DNA of 19,198 nucleotides from Firm-13 sp964579245 (lineage in GTDB: Bacteria; Bacillota; Clostridia; Saccharofermentanales; Saccharofermentanaceae), in NCBI GenBank assembly GCA_964579245.1, contig CAZOFY010000042.1, forward strand, positions 1 to 19,198, in the 5' to 3' direction. Position 1 is the first letter of the stretch, and each line of letters opens with the position of its first letter. Position numbers and translations under genes: made by a program. The notes beneath the pieces are model-generated. The model did not search any database, was not told the origin of the DNA, and worked only from the letters and a program-made list of their open reading frames with translations. Below, one piece after another: positions 1-6,658 of the stretch.

Positions 1-302
1 AGTAAAGATTTTGTTCCACGATCGAAGCCCTCCTCAAATAATAGTGATATTCTAGCATTTTCACCAATTAAGTAAAGTAGATTTTGATGGAATCTATTGG
101 AATATTTGTTATGACCTTCCGAAAAATGTTTCTCGTGTTCTTATTTTATTTACAATCCCAGACGCCTATTCGCTTGTCTTTTATGTTCATAAATGAGAAG
201 ATGGTATATAATTAAGGAAGTAAAATTCATCTGCTTTTATCAAAAACAGAATTGCTTATGGAATTGGGCATGTGCCCTGACAGTCAAAAGGTGGTAACAA
301 TT
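1..302. other. AT-rich upstream region of the two-component operon
   Basis: No credible gene is visible in these 302 bases. The sequence is AT-rich and ends in the promoter-like and ribosome-binding sequences of the response regulator. AGTAAAG followed by ATTTTG occurs at 1-13 and again at 71-86 with a 3-base insertion; the similarity does not extend further. A frame open from 252 extends the regulator by 17 residues, but the start at 303 is preferred. Confidence 0.6.
186..212 (+). promoter_or_regulatory. Possible promoter of the response regulator operon
   Basis: A perfect TATAAT lies at 207-212, in the context TGGTATATAAT, which also offers an extended -10. The best -35 candidate is the weak TTCATA at 186-191, with a short 15-base spacer. 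It lies about 90 bases upstream of the regulator start. The -10 is convincing; the -35 is not. Confidence 0.35.
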
Positions 303-1010
303 ATGGCGAAGCAACGTATTTTATTGGTTGATGACGATCCGGATATTCTTGAAGTGAACCGCGTGCTTCTTTCTAACGAGGGATATGAAGTCAGTACTGC
401 GATGACGATTTCACAAACCTTGGAGAAGGTCGCGACAAATTCCTATGACTGTATCGTTCTAGACATCATGCTTCCGGACGGCAGTGCGTACGACCTTCCG
501 GCAAAGCTTCGTGTCTACACAAAATCCCCGATCATCTTCTTATCTGCAAGGGACCAGCTGGAGGATAAGATTACAGGATTCCGTGTCGGCGGTGATGATT
601 ACATGACCAAACCGTACAGCCTACAGGAACTGTCCGCCAGAATTTCCGCTCATATCCGCCGCAACATGACTTCCGACGGATTGCTTATGGAATTCCCGCC
701 GCTTACGATCAATCTGAAGACGCGCGAAGTCACTCTGAATAATCACGTCGTCCATCTGACAAATCGCGAGTTTGACATTCTAAGACTTCTCGCTGAGACA
801 CCGAACGTGATCGTCCCGTTCACCCGCATTTTTTCTTTGGTGTGGGGCGATGACGGCATGTGCGACAATCATCTGGTTATGGTCAACATTAGTTATCTCC
901 GAAAGAAGATGGAGAAGGCAGCGCCGGACATTCAGTTTGTCAAGACTGAGTGGGGCAGTGGTTATTCCTTTGCGTATCCTCCGATCCGCAACACACTGCG
1001 TGCGGAGTGA
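303..1010 (+). CDS. OmpR/PhoB-family response regulator
   Basis: Cytoplasmic two-component transcription factor of 235 residues. The N-terminal receiver domain (about residues 4-118) has the acidic pair D11/D12, the phospho-acceptor D54 in VLDIMLPDG, S81 in IIFLSA, and the conserved lysine K103 in YMTKP. The C-terminal winged helix (about 137-228) has the typical LTNREFDILRLL segment and ends in the GSGYSF wing. Start: AAAAGGTGG at 286-294 sits 8 bases before the ATG at 303, and the protein then begins MAKQRILLVDDD, the normal start of a receiver. The open frame reaches back to 252, but that extension has no domain support. The gene is followed after 29 bases by the sensor kinase, so the two form an operon and the kinase is the likely phosphodonor. 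The target genes cannot be read from the sequence. Confidence 0.95.
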   Translation: MAKQRILLVDDDPDILEVNRVLLSNEGYEVSTAMTISQTLEKVATNSYDCIVLDIMLPDGSAYDLPAKLRVYTKSPIIFLSARDQLEDKITGFRVGGDDYMTKPYSLQELSARISAHIRRNMTSDGLLMEFPPLTINLKTREVTLNNHVVHLTNREFDILRLLAETPNVIVPFTRIFSLVWGDDGMCDNHLVMVNISYLRKKMEKAAPDIQFVKTEWGSGYSFAYPPIRNTLRAE

Positions 1011-1039
1011 AATCCTAACGGGTATAGCGGAGACATTAT

Positions 1040-2201
1040 ATGGTAAACATCACGAATGAAAAGCCTTCGGGAAAGAAGATTTTTCGGACGCTTGGTTTGT
1101 CAGGTCTTTTCTTCTTTGTTGTTCTGATTGTTCTGTTCGGGATCGCGGTCCTCAATATGCGCCATACCAAAGATTCGCCGATCCTTTCGGATAAGACTCT
1201 GGATATGACGGAATGGGATTTCGAGAAGAAAGGCATGAATTTCCTGGAGACCGGATGGAGTTTCTATCCGGGTCTTCTTTTGGATCCCGCTGAAATCGCT
1301 GATGAGGACAATCAGGCCAAGCCTCCCGTTTCCTCCTCTTTTGATGCGCCTCATTTTGAGTCCGTTACGCTCTCTGCACTCGGCTGGAAAAAGCTGGGTG
1401 CAGATTCTTTTTGGACAGATCCGAAGCAGCAGCCTGATCTGAACAAGACAGTGGTCGGCACATATCGCCTTAGTCTGAAGGTCTCACCCCGCTACAAAGA
1501 CTTAACTCTGGATTTTCAGGAACTAAATCAGGCCGCGAAGATCTTTGTGAACGGTAAGCTCATCTACATTCATGGTACCGTATCGGCGGATCCAAACAAC
1601 TTTGTATCGAATTCTGCGCCGGTCATACTTCCGGTCGAACCGGGTTACGGCGGTACGTTGGACATTGTCATTCAATGTGCCTCCTTCTCTTCGCCGTACG
1701 GAGGTCTTGCCTGCGTTCCCGGTATCGGGACAGCCGGTCAGGTAGCGTTCCTGTCAAACATAGCACGGATCTGGCTGACTAGTGTATTCACGCTTCTTTT
1801 TCTCATCGTCGTAATCGGCTTCTATGTATCTTTCACCTTTGAAAACCGTAACAAATACTATTACTTTATCCTCCTTATTTTCTCCGCACTCGCATATGAT
1901 TTTTTCGACAGGTCCTATAATCCACTGAAGGGGAACTGGAACAATCTTCTCCAGATGACCATTTTTCTGACTATGGCAATTTTTTCGGTATTGTATTTTT
2001 CCTCTCTTCTCTCCAGGGATGTTGACGCTTCTTTCCGAAAACTCAACCGGGTGGACAAGGGCATCATTATTCCCGTTCTCCTATTGATGATCATCTATTT
2101 CTGGTTGCCTCAGAATAACCCGATCAGCTCAACCCCGATCTGGATTGCCGCTATTTTTGTCTGCGCCGTCAATCTGTATATCTTCGGCAAGGTTCTCTAC
2201 T
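1040..2201 (+). CDS. Sensor histidine kinase, N-terminal part (7TMR-DISM-like sensor); one gene with 2302-3381
   Basis: N-terminal 387 residues of a membrane sensor kinase; the frame runs into an assembly gap at 2202. It has a membrane anchor at about residues 18-38. An extracytoplasmic region follows to about 240; its core (about 110-225, with TYRLSL and KIFVNGKLIY) resembles the jelly-roll ligand domains of 7TMR-DISM receptors. The first five membrane segments lie at about 244-265, 274-291, 305-324, 341-357 and 366-386. Two more follow on the other side of the gap, giving the seven expected. ATG 1040 has a modest AGCGGAGA ribosome site and starts 29 bases after the response regulator. Collapsing the 55-bp duplication and the Ns (155 bases) joins this half in frame to 2356-3381, giving 728 residues. 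I infer a sugar or small-molecule sensor because such folds bind carbohydrates in known proteins; the ligand is unknown. Confidence 0.85.
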
Positions 2202-2356
2202 NNNNNNNNNNNNNNNNNNNNNNNNNNNNNNNNNNNNNNNNNNNNNNNNNNNNNNNNNNNNNNNNNNNNNNNNNNNNNNNNNNNNNNNNNNNNNNNNNNN
2301 NGCCGCTATTTTTGTCTGCGCCGTCAATCTGTATATCTTCGGCAAGGTTCTCTACT
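2147..2356 (+). repeat. Exact 55-bp direct duplication flanking the assembly gap
   Basis: Bases 2147-2201 and 2302-2356 are identical over all 55 positions, from GCCGCTATTTTTG to GGTTCTCTACT, and lie directly against either side of the 100-N run. Both copies encode the same stretch of the kinase (AAIFVCAVNLY and following). Removing one copy and the Ns gives an uninterrupted reading frame. This is what unmerged overlapping contig ends look like, rather than a biological repeat. Confidence 0.93.
2202..2301. other. Assembly gap of 100 Ns, probably spurious
   Basis: Exactly 100 undetermined bases, a conventional fixed-size scaffold gap rather than a measured distance. Because the flanks overlap by 55 identical bases, the true gap length is probably minus 55, meaning no sequence is missing. 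Any frame crossing the Ns, including the apparent C-terminal PLFLSAPS tail in the wrong phase, is an artefact. Confidence 0.95.
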
Positions 2357-3381
2357 TGACAGTTCGAAGCAGGCACTACGGCGCTTTTCACGTCATATCC
2401 TCCGTGATGGCCACCATGGTGTTCGCCACAATGCTCCTGCGGACGCAACATGTCTTCTACATTCCGTTGCATTCAATCTGCATCATGATGCTGATTCTCG
2501 GAACCGTGATGTATTTCACGATCCAATACGTCGGAACCAACAATCAAGTCTCCCGTTTTACGACGGAGCTGGAATTAGCTGTACAGGAGAAGACCCGTAA
2601 TATTGCGAAGGTCAATTCTGAGCTTCTGCTTGCCAATAAACGTCTTCTGGAAAACGAGGATGCAAGGAAGAAGATGATGTCGAACGTGTCGCACGACCTC
2701 CGTACACCGATCACGGCAATCCGCGGCTATATCGAATTGCTTTTGCGAGCCGGTTCTGATATCCCCCCCGAGACGCGAGAGACCTATATGCGAAACATGC
2801 ATACTCGATGCATGCAGATGGAGCAACTGATCGAAGACCTGATGCAGCTGACAAGGCTTGAATCCGGAGGCGTCGGCGGGGAGATGGAGATACTGAGTCT
2901 TAAGGATATCATCTCGAGTCTCTACGATCTTTACGAATCGGAATCACAAAGTGACGGCAAGAAGATCACTTTGGATATGCCGCCGGATGACGATCTTCTT
3001 GTGCATGGTGATCCGAATAATTTGCTGCGTGTTTTTGATAATCTGCTTGTGAATGCACTTCGCTATACGAAAGATCATGCAGACATTCGCATCTTGGCAT
3101 GTCGGGAGAGCGATACAACGATCGGAGACGTCATCCACCTTACTGTTCAGGACAATGGCTGCGGCATTCCGCAAGCAGAGATACCGTATGTATTTGACCG
3201 CTTCTACCGTGCTTCCAACTCTTCAAGTGAGAATGGCACCGGTCTTGGTCTGGCAATCGTCAAGAGTATCGTCAAGAAACACGGAGGCCTGGTCTGGGTC
3301 GAGAGCATAGAGGGTGCGGGCTCGACCTTCCATGTACAGCTGCCATCAGCAAAAAATGATGCGGCTGACGAACAGGTGTGA
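2302..3381 (+). CDS. Sensor histidine kinase, C-terminal part (last membrane segments and kinase core); one gene with 1040-2201
   Basis: Continuation of the same kinase. In the repaired protein this part holds the end of membrane segment 5 and segments 6-7 (about 398-415 and 420-442), a coiled-coil linker (about 450-490), the HisKA dimerisation domain and the HATPase_c domain. Visible motifs are the H-box SHDLRTPITAI with phospho-acceptor H500, the N-box DNLLVNALRYT, the G1 box DNGCGIP, the F-box VFDRFYRAS and the G2 box GTGLGLAIVKS, all intact, so the kinase should be catalytically competent. Base 2302 is the first base of an in-frame codon. The TTG at 2356 is an internal leucine codon, not a start. 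The gene ends 59 bases before a convergent gene. The partner is the response regulator at 303-1010. Confidence 0.9.
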   Translation, partial: AAIFVCAVNLYIFGKVLYLTVRSRHYGAFHVISSVMATMVFATMLLRTQHVFYIPLHSICIMMLILGTVMYFTIQYVGTNNQVSRFTTELELAVQEKTRNIAKVNSELLLANKRLLENEDARKKMMSNVSHDLRTPITAIRGYIELLLRAGSDIPPETRETYMRNMHTRCMQMEQLIEDLMQLTRLESGGVGGEMEILSLKDIISSLYDLYESESQSDGKKITLDMPPDDDLLVHGDPNNLLRVFDNLLVNALRYTKDHADIRILACRESDTTIGDVIHLTVQDNGCGIPQAEIPYVFDRFYRASNSSSENGTGLGLAIVKSIVKKHGGLVWVESIEGAGSTFHVQLPSAKNDAADEQV

Positions 3382-3440
3382 TCCGATGAAGAAGGATTGA
3401 TAGTGGTGTTTTCAATTAGTTAAGGGTTCCCGGAGATCCT

Positions 3441-4142
3441 TCATCCCTTTATAAACCGCTCTACCTTTTTCGGGTCGGCATCCGGATTCAATCGGTAAAC
3501 TTGCTCTGTTATTTTTTCGAAGGACTCTTTGCAGGACATTTCCCTAGCCAGTTTTATGGTCTCTTTTCCGAAGAAGGTCTCTGTCAAACAGAAAACCGTC
3601 GAGGACCAGCCAAATTCCTCCCCCTTCTTTGAGAGCTTCTGTTGGCGGCCGCACATCGTAATATACATTTTCATCTGCAGCTCTGTAAGTGCGCGGTCAA
3701 AAGCGTTTTTCTCCATCTTGGAAAAGCCTCCAAGAGCCTTGATTGTATGCAGAGGCAGGACATCGTTATCCAGGATCAGGTCATAAATGACTCTGGCTGT
3801 CGGGCTAAGCACCCTGCCTGGATCTTCCTTGCCGAGAATCTGATCACTGCGGCGGATAGACAAAAAGAATGGGTACCATTCTTTCGTGATATATCCGCTT
3901 TTTTGAAAAAAAAGCTTGGCGTAAGCGATATCTCTTCTCTCGTCAAGTACCCGCATTCGCCATTCCCACGGGTCTGTCTCTGGGTCGCCGGTATGCCATC
4001 GAACCGGCGTATCATAGGGCGGCTCCTGATTCCAATTCCAAGGAATGACCGCATGTATTCCTTCACTATTTCCTCCTCCCATGGAAAAGCCCGCGGCAAG
4101 CAGATTCTCAAGAAACGAATTATAATCAGTAACCATATTCAT
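3441..4142 (-). CDS. Uncharacterised protein, possibly AlkZ-related
   Basis: A soluble-looking protein of 233 residues without signal peptide or membrane segment. The centre carries the unusual WHTGDPETDPWEWRMRVL segment (about residues 49-66), followed by AYAKLFFQKSGYITKEWYPFFL. I recall this pattern from clostridial proteins named AlkZ-related after a resemblance to winged-helix DNA glycosylases; I could not check this and no catalytic residue can be assigned. The C-terminal half is helical and charged. The start at 4142 is preceded by GAGAAGAGAGG, very close to the ATG; a second in-frame ATG at 4136 (third residue) has better spacing. It is transcribed toward the sensor kinase gene and away from the DUF1858 gene terminator, so it is probably monocistronic. 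Function unknown. Confidence 0.75.
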   Translation of the reverse strand: MNMVTDYNSFLENLLAAGFSMGGGNSEGIHAVIPWNWNQEPPYDTPVRWHTGDPETDPWEWRMRVLDERRDIAYAKLFFQKSGYITKEWYPFFLSIRRSDQILGKEDPGRVLSPTARVIYDLILDNDVLPLHTIKALGGFSKMEKNAFDRALTELQMKMYITMCGRQQKLSKKGEEFGWSSTVFCLTETFFGKETIKLAREMSCKESFEKITEQVYRLNPDADPKKVERFIKG

Positions 4143-4203
4143 TCATCCTCTCTTCTCCACGCATAATCCGCGCATTGCGATCGGCTAAAGTCCATTCCCA
4201 TCG

Positions 4204-4242
4204 AAAAAGAAAACCGCGTACAGTCTTCTGACCGACGCGGTT
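4204..4242 (-). terminator. Rho-independent terminator after the DUF1858 gene
   Basis: Perfect 8-bp arms AACCGCGT (4212-4219) and ACGCGGTT (4235-4242) enclose a 15-base loop. Read on the minus strand, the stem is followed by TTTTCTTTTT. It starts 24 bases after the stop codon of the minus-strand gene ending at 4266, as expected for an intrinsic terminator. Confidence 0.75.
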
Positions 4243-4265
4243 CAAGCATGCTAATAAGACTTTAA

Positions 4266-4487
4266 TCAGGTTTCTGCCTGTGGAAGATCCTGCAGTGCAA
4301 AGAAATCATTCAGTTCGTCAATCAAAGAGTCACAGTTAAGTCCGTGAACCTCACATGCTTCCTCAATCGTCTCGCCGCTCGCCATCGCGCAGCCCAGACA
4401 ATGCAGGCCGTTCTGAAGAAAAATCGGTATCGTTCCTTGGTTCATGTTAAGAACGTCGGAAATAATCATATCCTTTGTAACGATCAT
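4266..4487 (-). CDS. DUF1858 hybrid-cluster-associated redox disulfide protein
   Basis: Small protein of 73 residues matching the DUF1858 / hybrid-cluster-protein-associated redox disulfide family. It has the pattern MIVTKDMIISDVL, then a proline-containing helix, then HCLGC (about residues 29-33), the paired cysteines typical of the family, and GETIEEACEVHGL. The family is related to the N-terminal domain of ScdA-type di-iron repair proteins; its role in nitrosative stress or iron-sulfur metabolism is inferred from frequent neighbours, not shown here. Start: GGAGG at 4494-4498 lies 6 bases upstream of ATG 4487. It lies 79 bases downstream of the fumarase beta gene on the same strand, so it could be cotranscribed with that oxygen-sensitive Fe-S enzyme. 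A possible own promoter (TTGAAA, 17 bases, TAATGT) in the gap is weak. A clear terminator follows. Confidence 0.85.
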   Translation of the reverse strand: MIVTKDMIISDVLNMNQGTIPIFLQNGLHCLGCAMASGETIEEACEVHGLNCDSLIDELNDFFALQDLPQAET

Positions 4488-4566
4488 ATAAAACCTCCAG
4501 AGTCATATCTCAATTGTTCCACTTAACATTAACATTTTCCATGCCGATTTTCAAGAGCACGAGGAA

Positions 4567-5136
4567 TCACCTCGCGATATCAGCACCCTGCGGACGATTG
4601 TACAGACTATTCCCGTCGCTGTCGATCAGAACGACACAGGGAAAGTCAAAAACTTCCAATCTGCGGACCGCTTCGGCCCCAAGATCAGGATATGCGATGA
4701 TCTCACTGGCGATGATCCTCTTGGACAAAAGTGCGCCAGCCCCTCCGGTAGCTCCCAGATATACGCACCCGTACTCCTTCATCGCATCTATAACCTCAGG
4801 CTTCCGAAGTCCCTTGCCCAACATCACTGTCTGTCCGAGCGAGATCAGCGCAGGCGCATAAGCGTCCATACGTCCGCTGGTTGTCGGACCTGCGGAGCCG
4901 ATAATGGTCCCCGGCCTTGCCGGGCACGGTCCCGCATAGTAAATTGCGAGGTTACTAAGATCAAACGGCAGGTCCTCTCCTGTTGAAATCGACTCGATTA
5001 ATCGCTTATGGGCAGCGTCTCTCGCCGTGTAGATTGTCCCACGCAGATACAACAGTTCGCCCATACGCAAGGAACGTGCCTCTTCACGGGTTAACGGCAG
5101 CTGTATGATTCTTCTTTCCTGCTGTTCACTCTTCAT
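4567..5136 (-). CDS. fumB: Class I fumarate hydratase, beta subunit (C-terminal domain type)
   Basis: Beta subunit of the two-subunit iron-sulfur fumarase, 189 residues, which with the alpha subunit interconverts fumarate and L-malate in the cytoplasm. The family signature YYAGPCPA, IIGSAGPTTSGRMDAYAP and GKGLRKPEVIDAM is visible, and the end (VFDFPCVVLIDSDGNSLY) is typical. The sequence alone does not fully exclude the related L-tartrate dehydratase beta subunit, but fumarase is the common form. ATG 5136 is preceded by AGGAGG (5144-5149). That site overlaps the TAG stop of the alpha gene (5148-5150), giving an 11-base intergenic distance and likely translational coupling. The symbol denotes the beta subunit, not the second E. 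coli class I isozyme. Confidence 0.88.
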   Translation of the reverse strand: MKSEQQERRIIQLPLTREEARSLRMGELLYLRGTIYTARDAAHKRLIESISTGEDLPFDLSNLAIYYAGPCPARPGTIIGSAGPTTSGRMDAYAPALISLGQTVMLGKGLRKPEVIDAMKEYGCVYLGATGGAGALLSKRIIASEIIAYPDLGAEAVRRLEVFDFPCVVLIDSDGNSLYNRPQGADIAR

Positions 5137-5147
5137 TGGAAAACCTC

Positions 5148-5990
5148 CTACAGGCTTGCATGGGCGTGACGGGTCGCATGGCAGCTCATGTTCACAGCCA
5201 CAGGCAGACCGGCAATATGCGTCGGGTATGTGTTGATGTGTACAGCCAGAGCGGTAGTCTTTCCACCGAGTCCGGCCGGTCCGATATCCATCCGGTTAAT
5301 TGTTGAAAGTAGTTCCTGCTCAAGTTCTCGGATATGAGCAAGCGGACTCAATTCTCCAACCGGACGAAGAAGTGCCAGCTTTGCCATGCGGGCTGCATGA
5401 TCCATCGTTCCGCCGATCCCGACACCGAGCAGAATTGGCGGGCAGGGATTCGGTCCGGCCCTGCGCACTGTAGAGAGGATCGCATCCTTCACTCCTTCTA
5501 TTCCCTGCGACGGACTCAGCATCGTCAGGGAGCTCATATTCTCACTTCCGAAGCCCTTGGGAGCCACGGTAATATCGGCCTGTTCTCCGGGCACAATATC
5601 CCAGAGGATTGCTGCCGGTGCATTATTTCCTGTGTTCTGGCGCAGGATAGGATCGGAGACCACCGAGGCCCGAAGATATCCCTCGGTATACCCCTTGGCG
5701 ACCCCCCGGTTGATTGCGTCCGTCAGATCGCCGTCGACAAAGTGAACATCCTGACCAATTCTCATATAAACGACCGCCATACCGGTGTCCTGACAAATTG
5801 GCAATCTCTCTTCCCTCGCGACGGATGCATTGAGCAGAAGCTCCTCGAGAATCGCCTTCGGTCGCTCCTGCGTTTCCTCCTGAAGCATGGAACGAATACG
5901 ATTCTCTATATCCGTACCCAGAAACAGATTCGCCTGGATACAGAGTGCTGCAATCATTTCCTCAACTACTTTTACTGATATATCCCGCAT
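5148..5990 (-). CDS. fumA: Class I fumarate hydratase, alpha subunit (Fe-S domain)
   Basis: Alpha subunit, 280 residues, carrying the [4Fe-4S] cluster of the oxygen-sensitive fumarase. The three cluster cysteines of the family are visible: C66 in LPICQDTG, C183 in GPNPCPPILLGVGIGG and C270 in NMSCHATRHA. The GPAGLGGKTTALAVHI stretch is also typical of the family. The frame is open 13 codons further upstream, to 6029, but that extension (beginning MILYLFLQRR) is not part of the family. ATG 5990 has an AAGGGG site upstream and gives the usual length. It is the first gene of the fumAB pair, with a good promoter at 6045-6073. L-tartrate dehydratase alpha is the main alternative assignment. Confidence 0.9.
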   Translation of the reverse strand: MRDISVKVVEEMIAALCIQANLFLGTDIENRIRSMLQEETQERPKAILEELLLNASVAREERLPICQDTGMAVVYMRIGQDVHFVDGDLTDAINRGVAKGYTEGYLRASVVSDPILRQNTGNNAPAAILWDIVPGEQADITVAPKGFGSENMSSLTMLSPSQGIEGVKDAILSTVRRAGPNPCPPILLGVGIGGTMDHAARMAKLALLRPVGELSPLAHIRELEQELLSTINRMDIGPAGLGGKTTALAVHINTYPTHIAGLPVAVNMSCHATRHAHASL

Positions 5991-6044
5991 GAAAATACCC
6001 CTTCTTTGTAAAAAAAGATATAAGATCATTAATTTTCCTGTCTA

Positions 6045-6073
6045 ATTCTACTATGCAAAAGCCCGCAAGTGAA
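6045..6073 (-). promoter_or_regulatory. Promoter of the fumarase operon
   Basis: Read on the minus strand: TTCACT (-35, at 6068-6073), a 17-base spacer, and TAGAAT (-10, at 6045-6050), about 55 bases upstream of the fumarase alpha start. Both boxes resemble the sigma-A consensus and the spacing is ideal. No operator is evident. Confidence 0.5.
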
Positions 6074-6163
6074 GTAAAATAGGTCATATTGTAAGAACGA
6101 AGTTGATTCATCTCCGCCATGCGGGATTTTGTCACCAATTTCTCACAATATATCTTGAAAGAC

Positions 6164-6193
6164 TTGACATCACAGGTATCTACGCTTCATAAT
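6164..6193 (+). promoter_or_regulatory. Promoter of the HU gene
   Basis: A perfect TTGACA at 6164-6169 is followed by an 18-base spacer and CATAAT at 6188-6193, 37 bases before the HU start codon. AAGGAGG at 6214-6220 then supplies a strong ribosome binding site, fitting an abundant nucleoid protein. Confidence 0.65.
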
Positions 6194-6230
6194 ATCCATT
6201 GTAATATCGCCTGAAGGAGGCAAAATTAGT

Positions 6231-6506
6231 ATGAACAAGACAGACTTAATCGATGCGGTTGCACAGGCAACAGAACTGACCAAGAAGCAATCCGAAGCTG
6301 CTATCAATGCTACACTTGATGCCATTGTTGGTGCTCTTGCCAGCGAAGAGAAGGTTGTTCTCGTCGGTTTCGGAACATTCGAGACAAAGAATCGTGCTGC
6401 CCGTAAGGGACGCAACCCAAGCACCAAGGAGCCGATTAATATTCCGGCTTCCAAGGCACCGGTTTTCAAGGCCGGTAAGGGAATGAAGGACAAGGTCAAC
6501 AAGTAA
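6231..6506 (+). CDS. hup: HU family DNA-binding protein
   Basis: Histone-like nucleoid protein of 91 residues, the standard HU length. The N-terminal helices (MNKTDLIDAVAQATELTKKQ) lead into the beta-arm region with the family signature GFGTFETKNRAARKGRNP, then the DNA-intercalating arm with the conserved proline in INIPASKAP, and end in VFKAGKGMKDKVNK. It acts as a homodimer that bends and compacts DNA. The start at 6231 is set by AAGGAGG at 6214-6220. It is a single-gene unit with its own strong promoter and terminator, lying between divergent or unrelated minus-strand genes. Nothing is unusual about it. Confidence 0.97.
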   Translation: MNKTDLIDAVAQATELTKKQSEAAINATLDAIVGALASEEKVVLVGFGTFETKNRAARKGRNPSTKEPINIPASKAPVFKAGKGMKDKVNK

Positions 6507-6538
6507 TCGCGTCTATTACGTATTACTCATGTCCGCGC

Positions 6539-6572
6539 AAACAACCCTCGCATTACGCGGGGGTTGTTTTTT
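6539..6572 (+). terminator. Strong rho-independent terminator after HU
   Basis: A 12-13 bp stem (AAACAACCCTCGC at 6539-6551 with GCGGGGGTTGTTT at 6557-6569, one G-T wobble) with loop ATTAC, followed by a continuous T-run to 6572. It starts 32 bases after the HU stop. The complementary strand has only a weaker T-rich tail, but could still act on the convergent gene ending at 6659. Confidence 0.9.
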
Positions 6573-6658
6573 ACCCCCAAAAACACATTGATATAGCGTG
6601 CACCCGGAGTCAGTAAGCTCATCCGCCCTATAAATATTTGTCGCAATCGGGCGAACAT

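Noticed and set aside
1..106. Left edge as another piece of the 73-75 bp array (AGTAAAG...ATTTTG repeated 70-73 bases apart; TTTTGATGG at 82-90 shared with 18956-18964)
   Set aside because: The shared stretches are only 9-13 bases in AT-rich sequence and the similarity does not extend, so chance is likely. It would be worth including these bases when the full array consensus is searched.
2145..2600. Frame crossing the Ns that would give a 151-residue protein
   Set aside because: It exists only because the Ns keep a wrong phase open; the same bases code for the kinase in the supported frame.
3385..3445. Inverted repeat GATGAA-GGAT / ATCCTTCATC between the kinase and its convergent neighbour as a terminator
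   Set aside because: It has a 3-base bulge, a loop of over 30 bases and no T-run on either strand.
3642..4166. Open plus-strand frame of 174 codons opposite the possible AlkZ-related gene
   Set aside because: The minus-strand protein has the distinctive motif, ribosome site and soluble-protein composition; the plus frame has none of these.
4560..4574. CGAGG/CCTCG hairpin at the fumarase beta stop as a terminator
   Set aside because: A stem of five (seven with a wobble) pairs overlapping the stop codon, without a following T-run on the minus strand.
5334..5978. Open plus-strand frame of 214 codons opposite the fumarase alpha gene
   Set aside because: Shadow of a strongly conserved gene; no start signal or domain.
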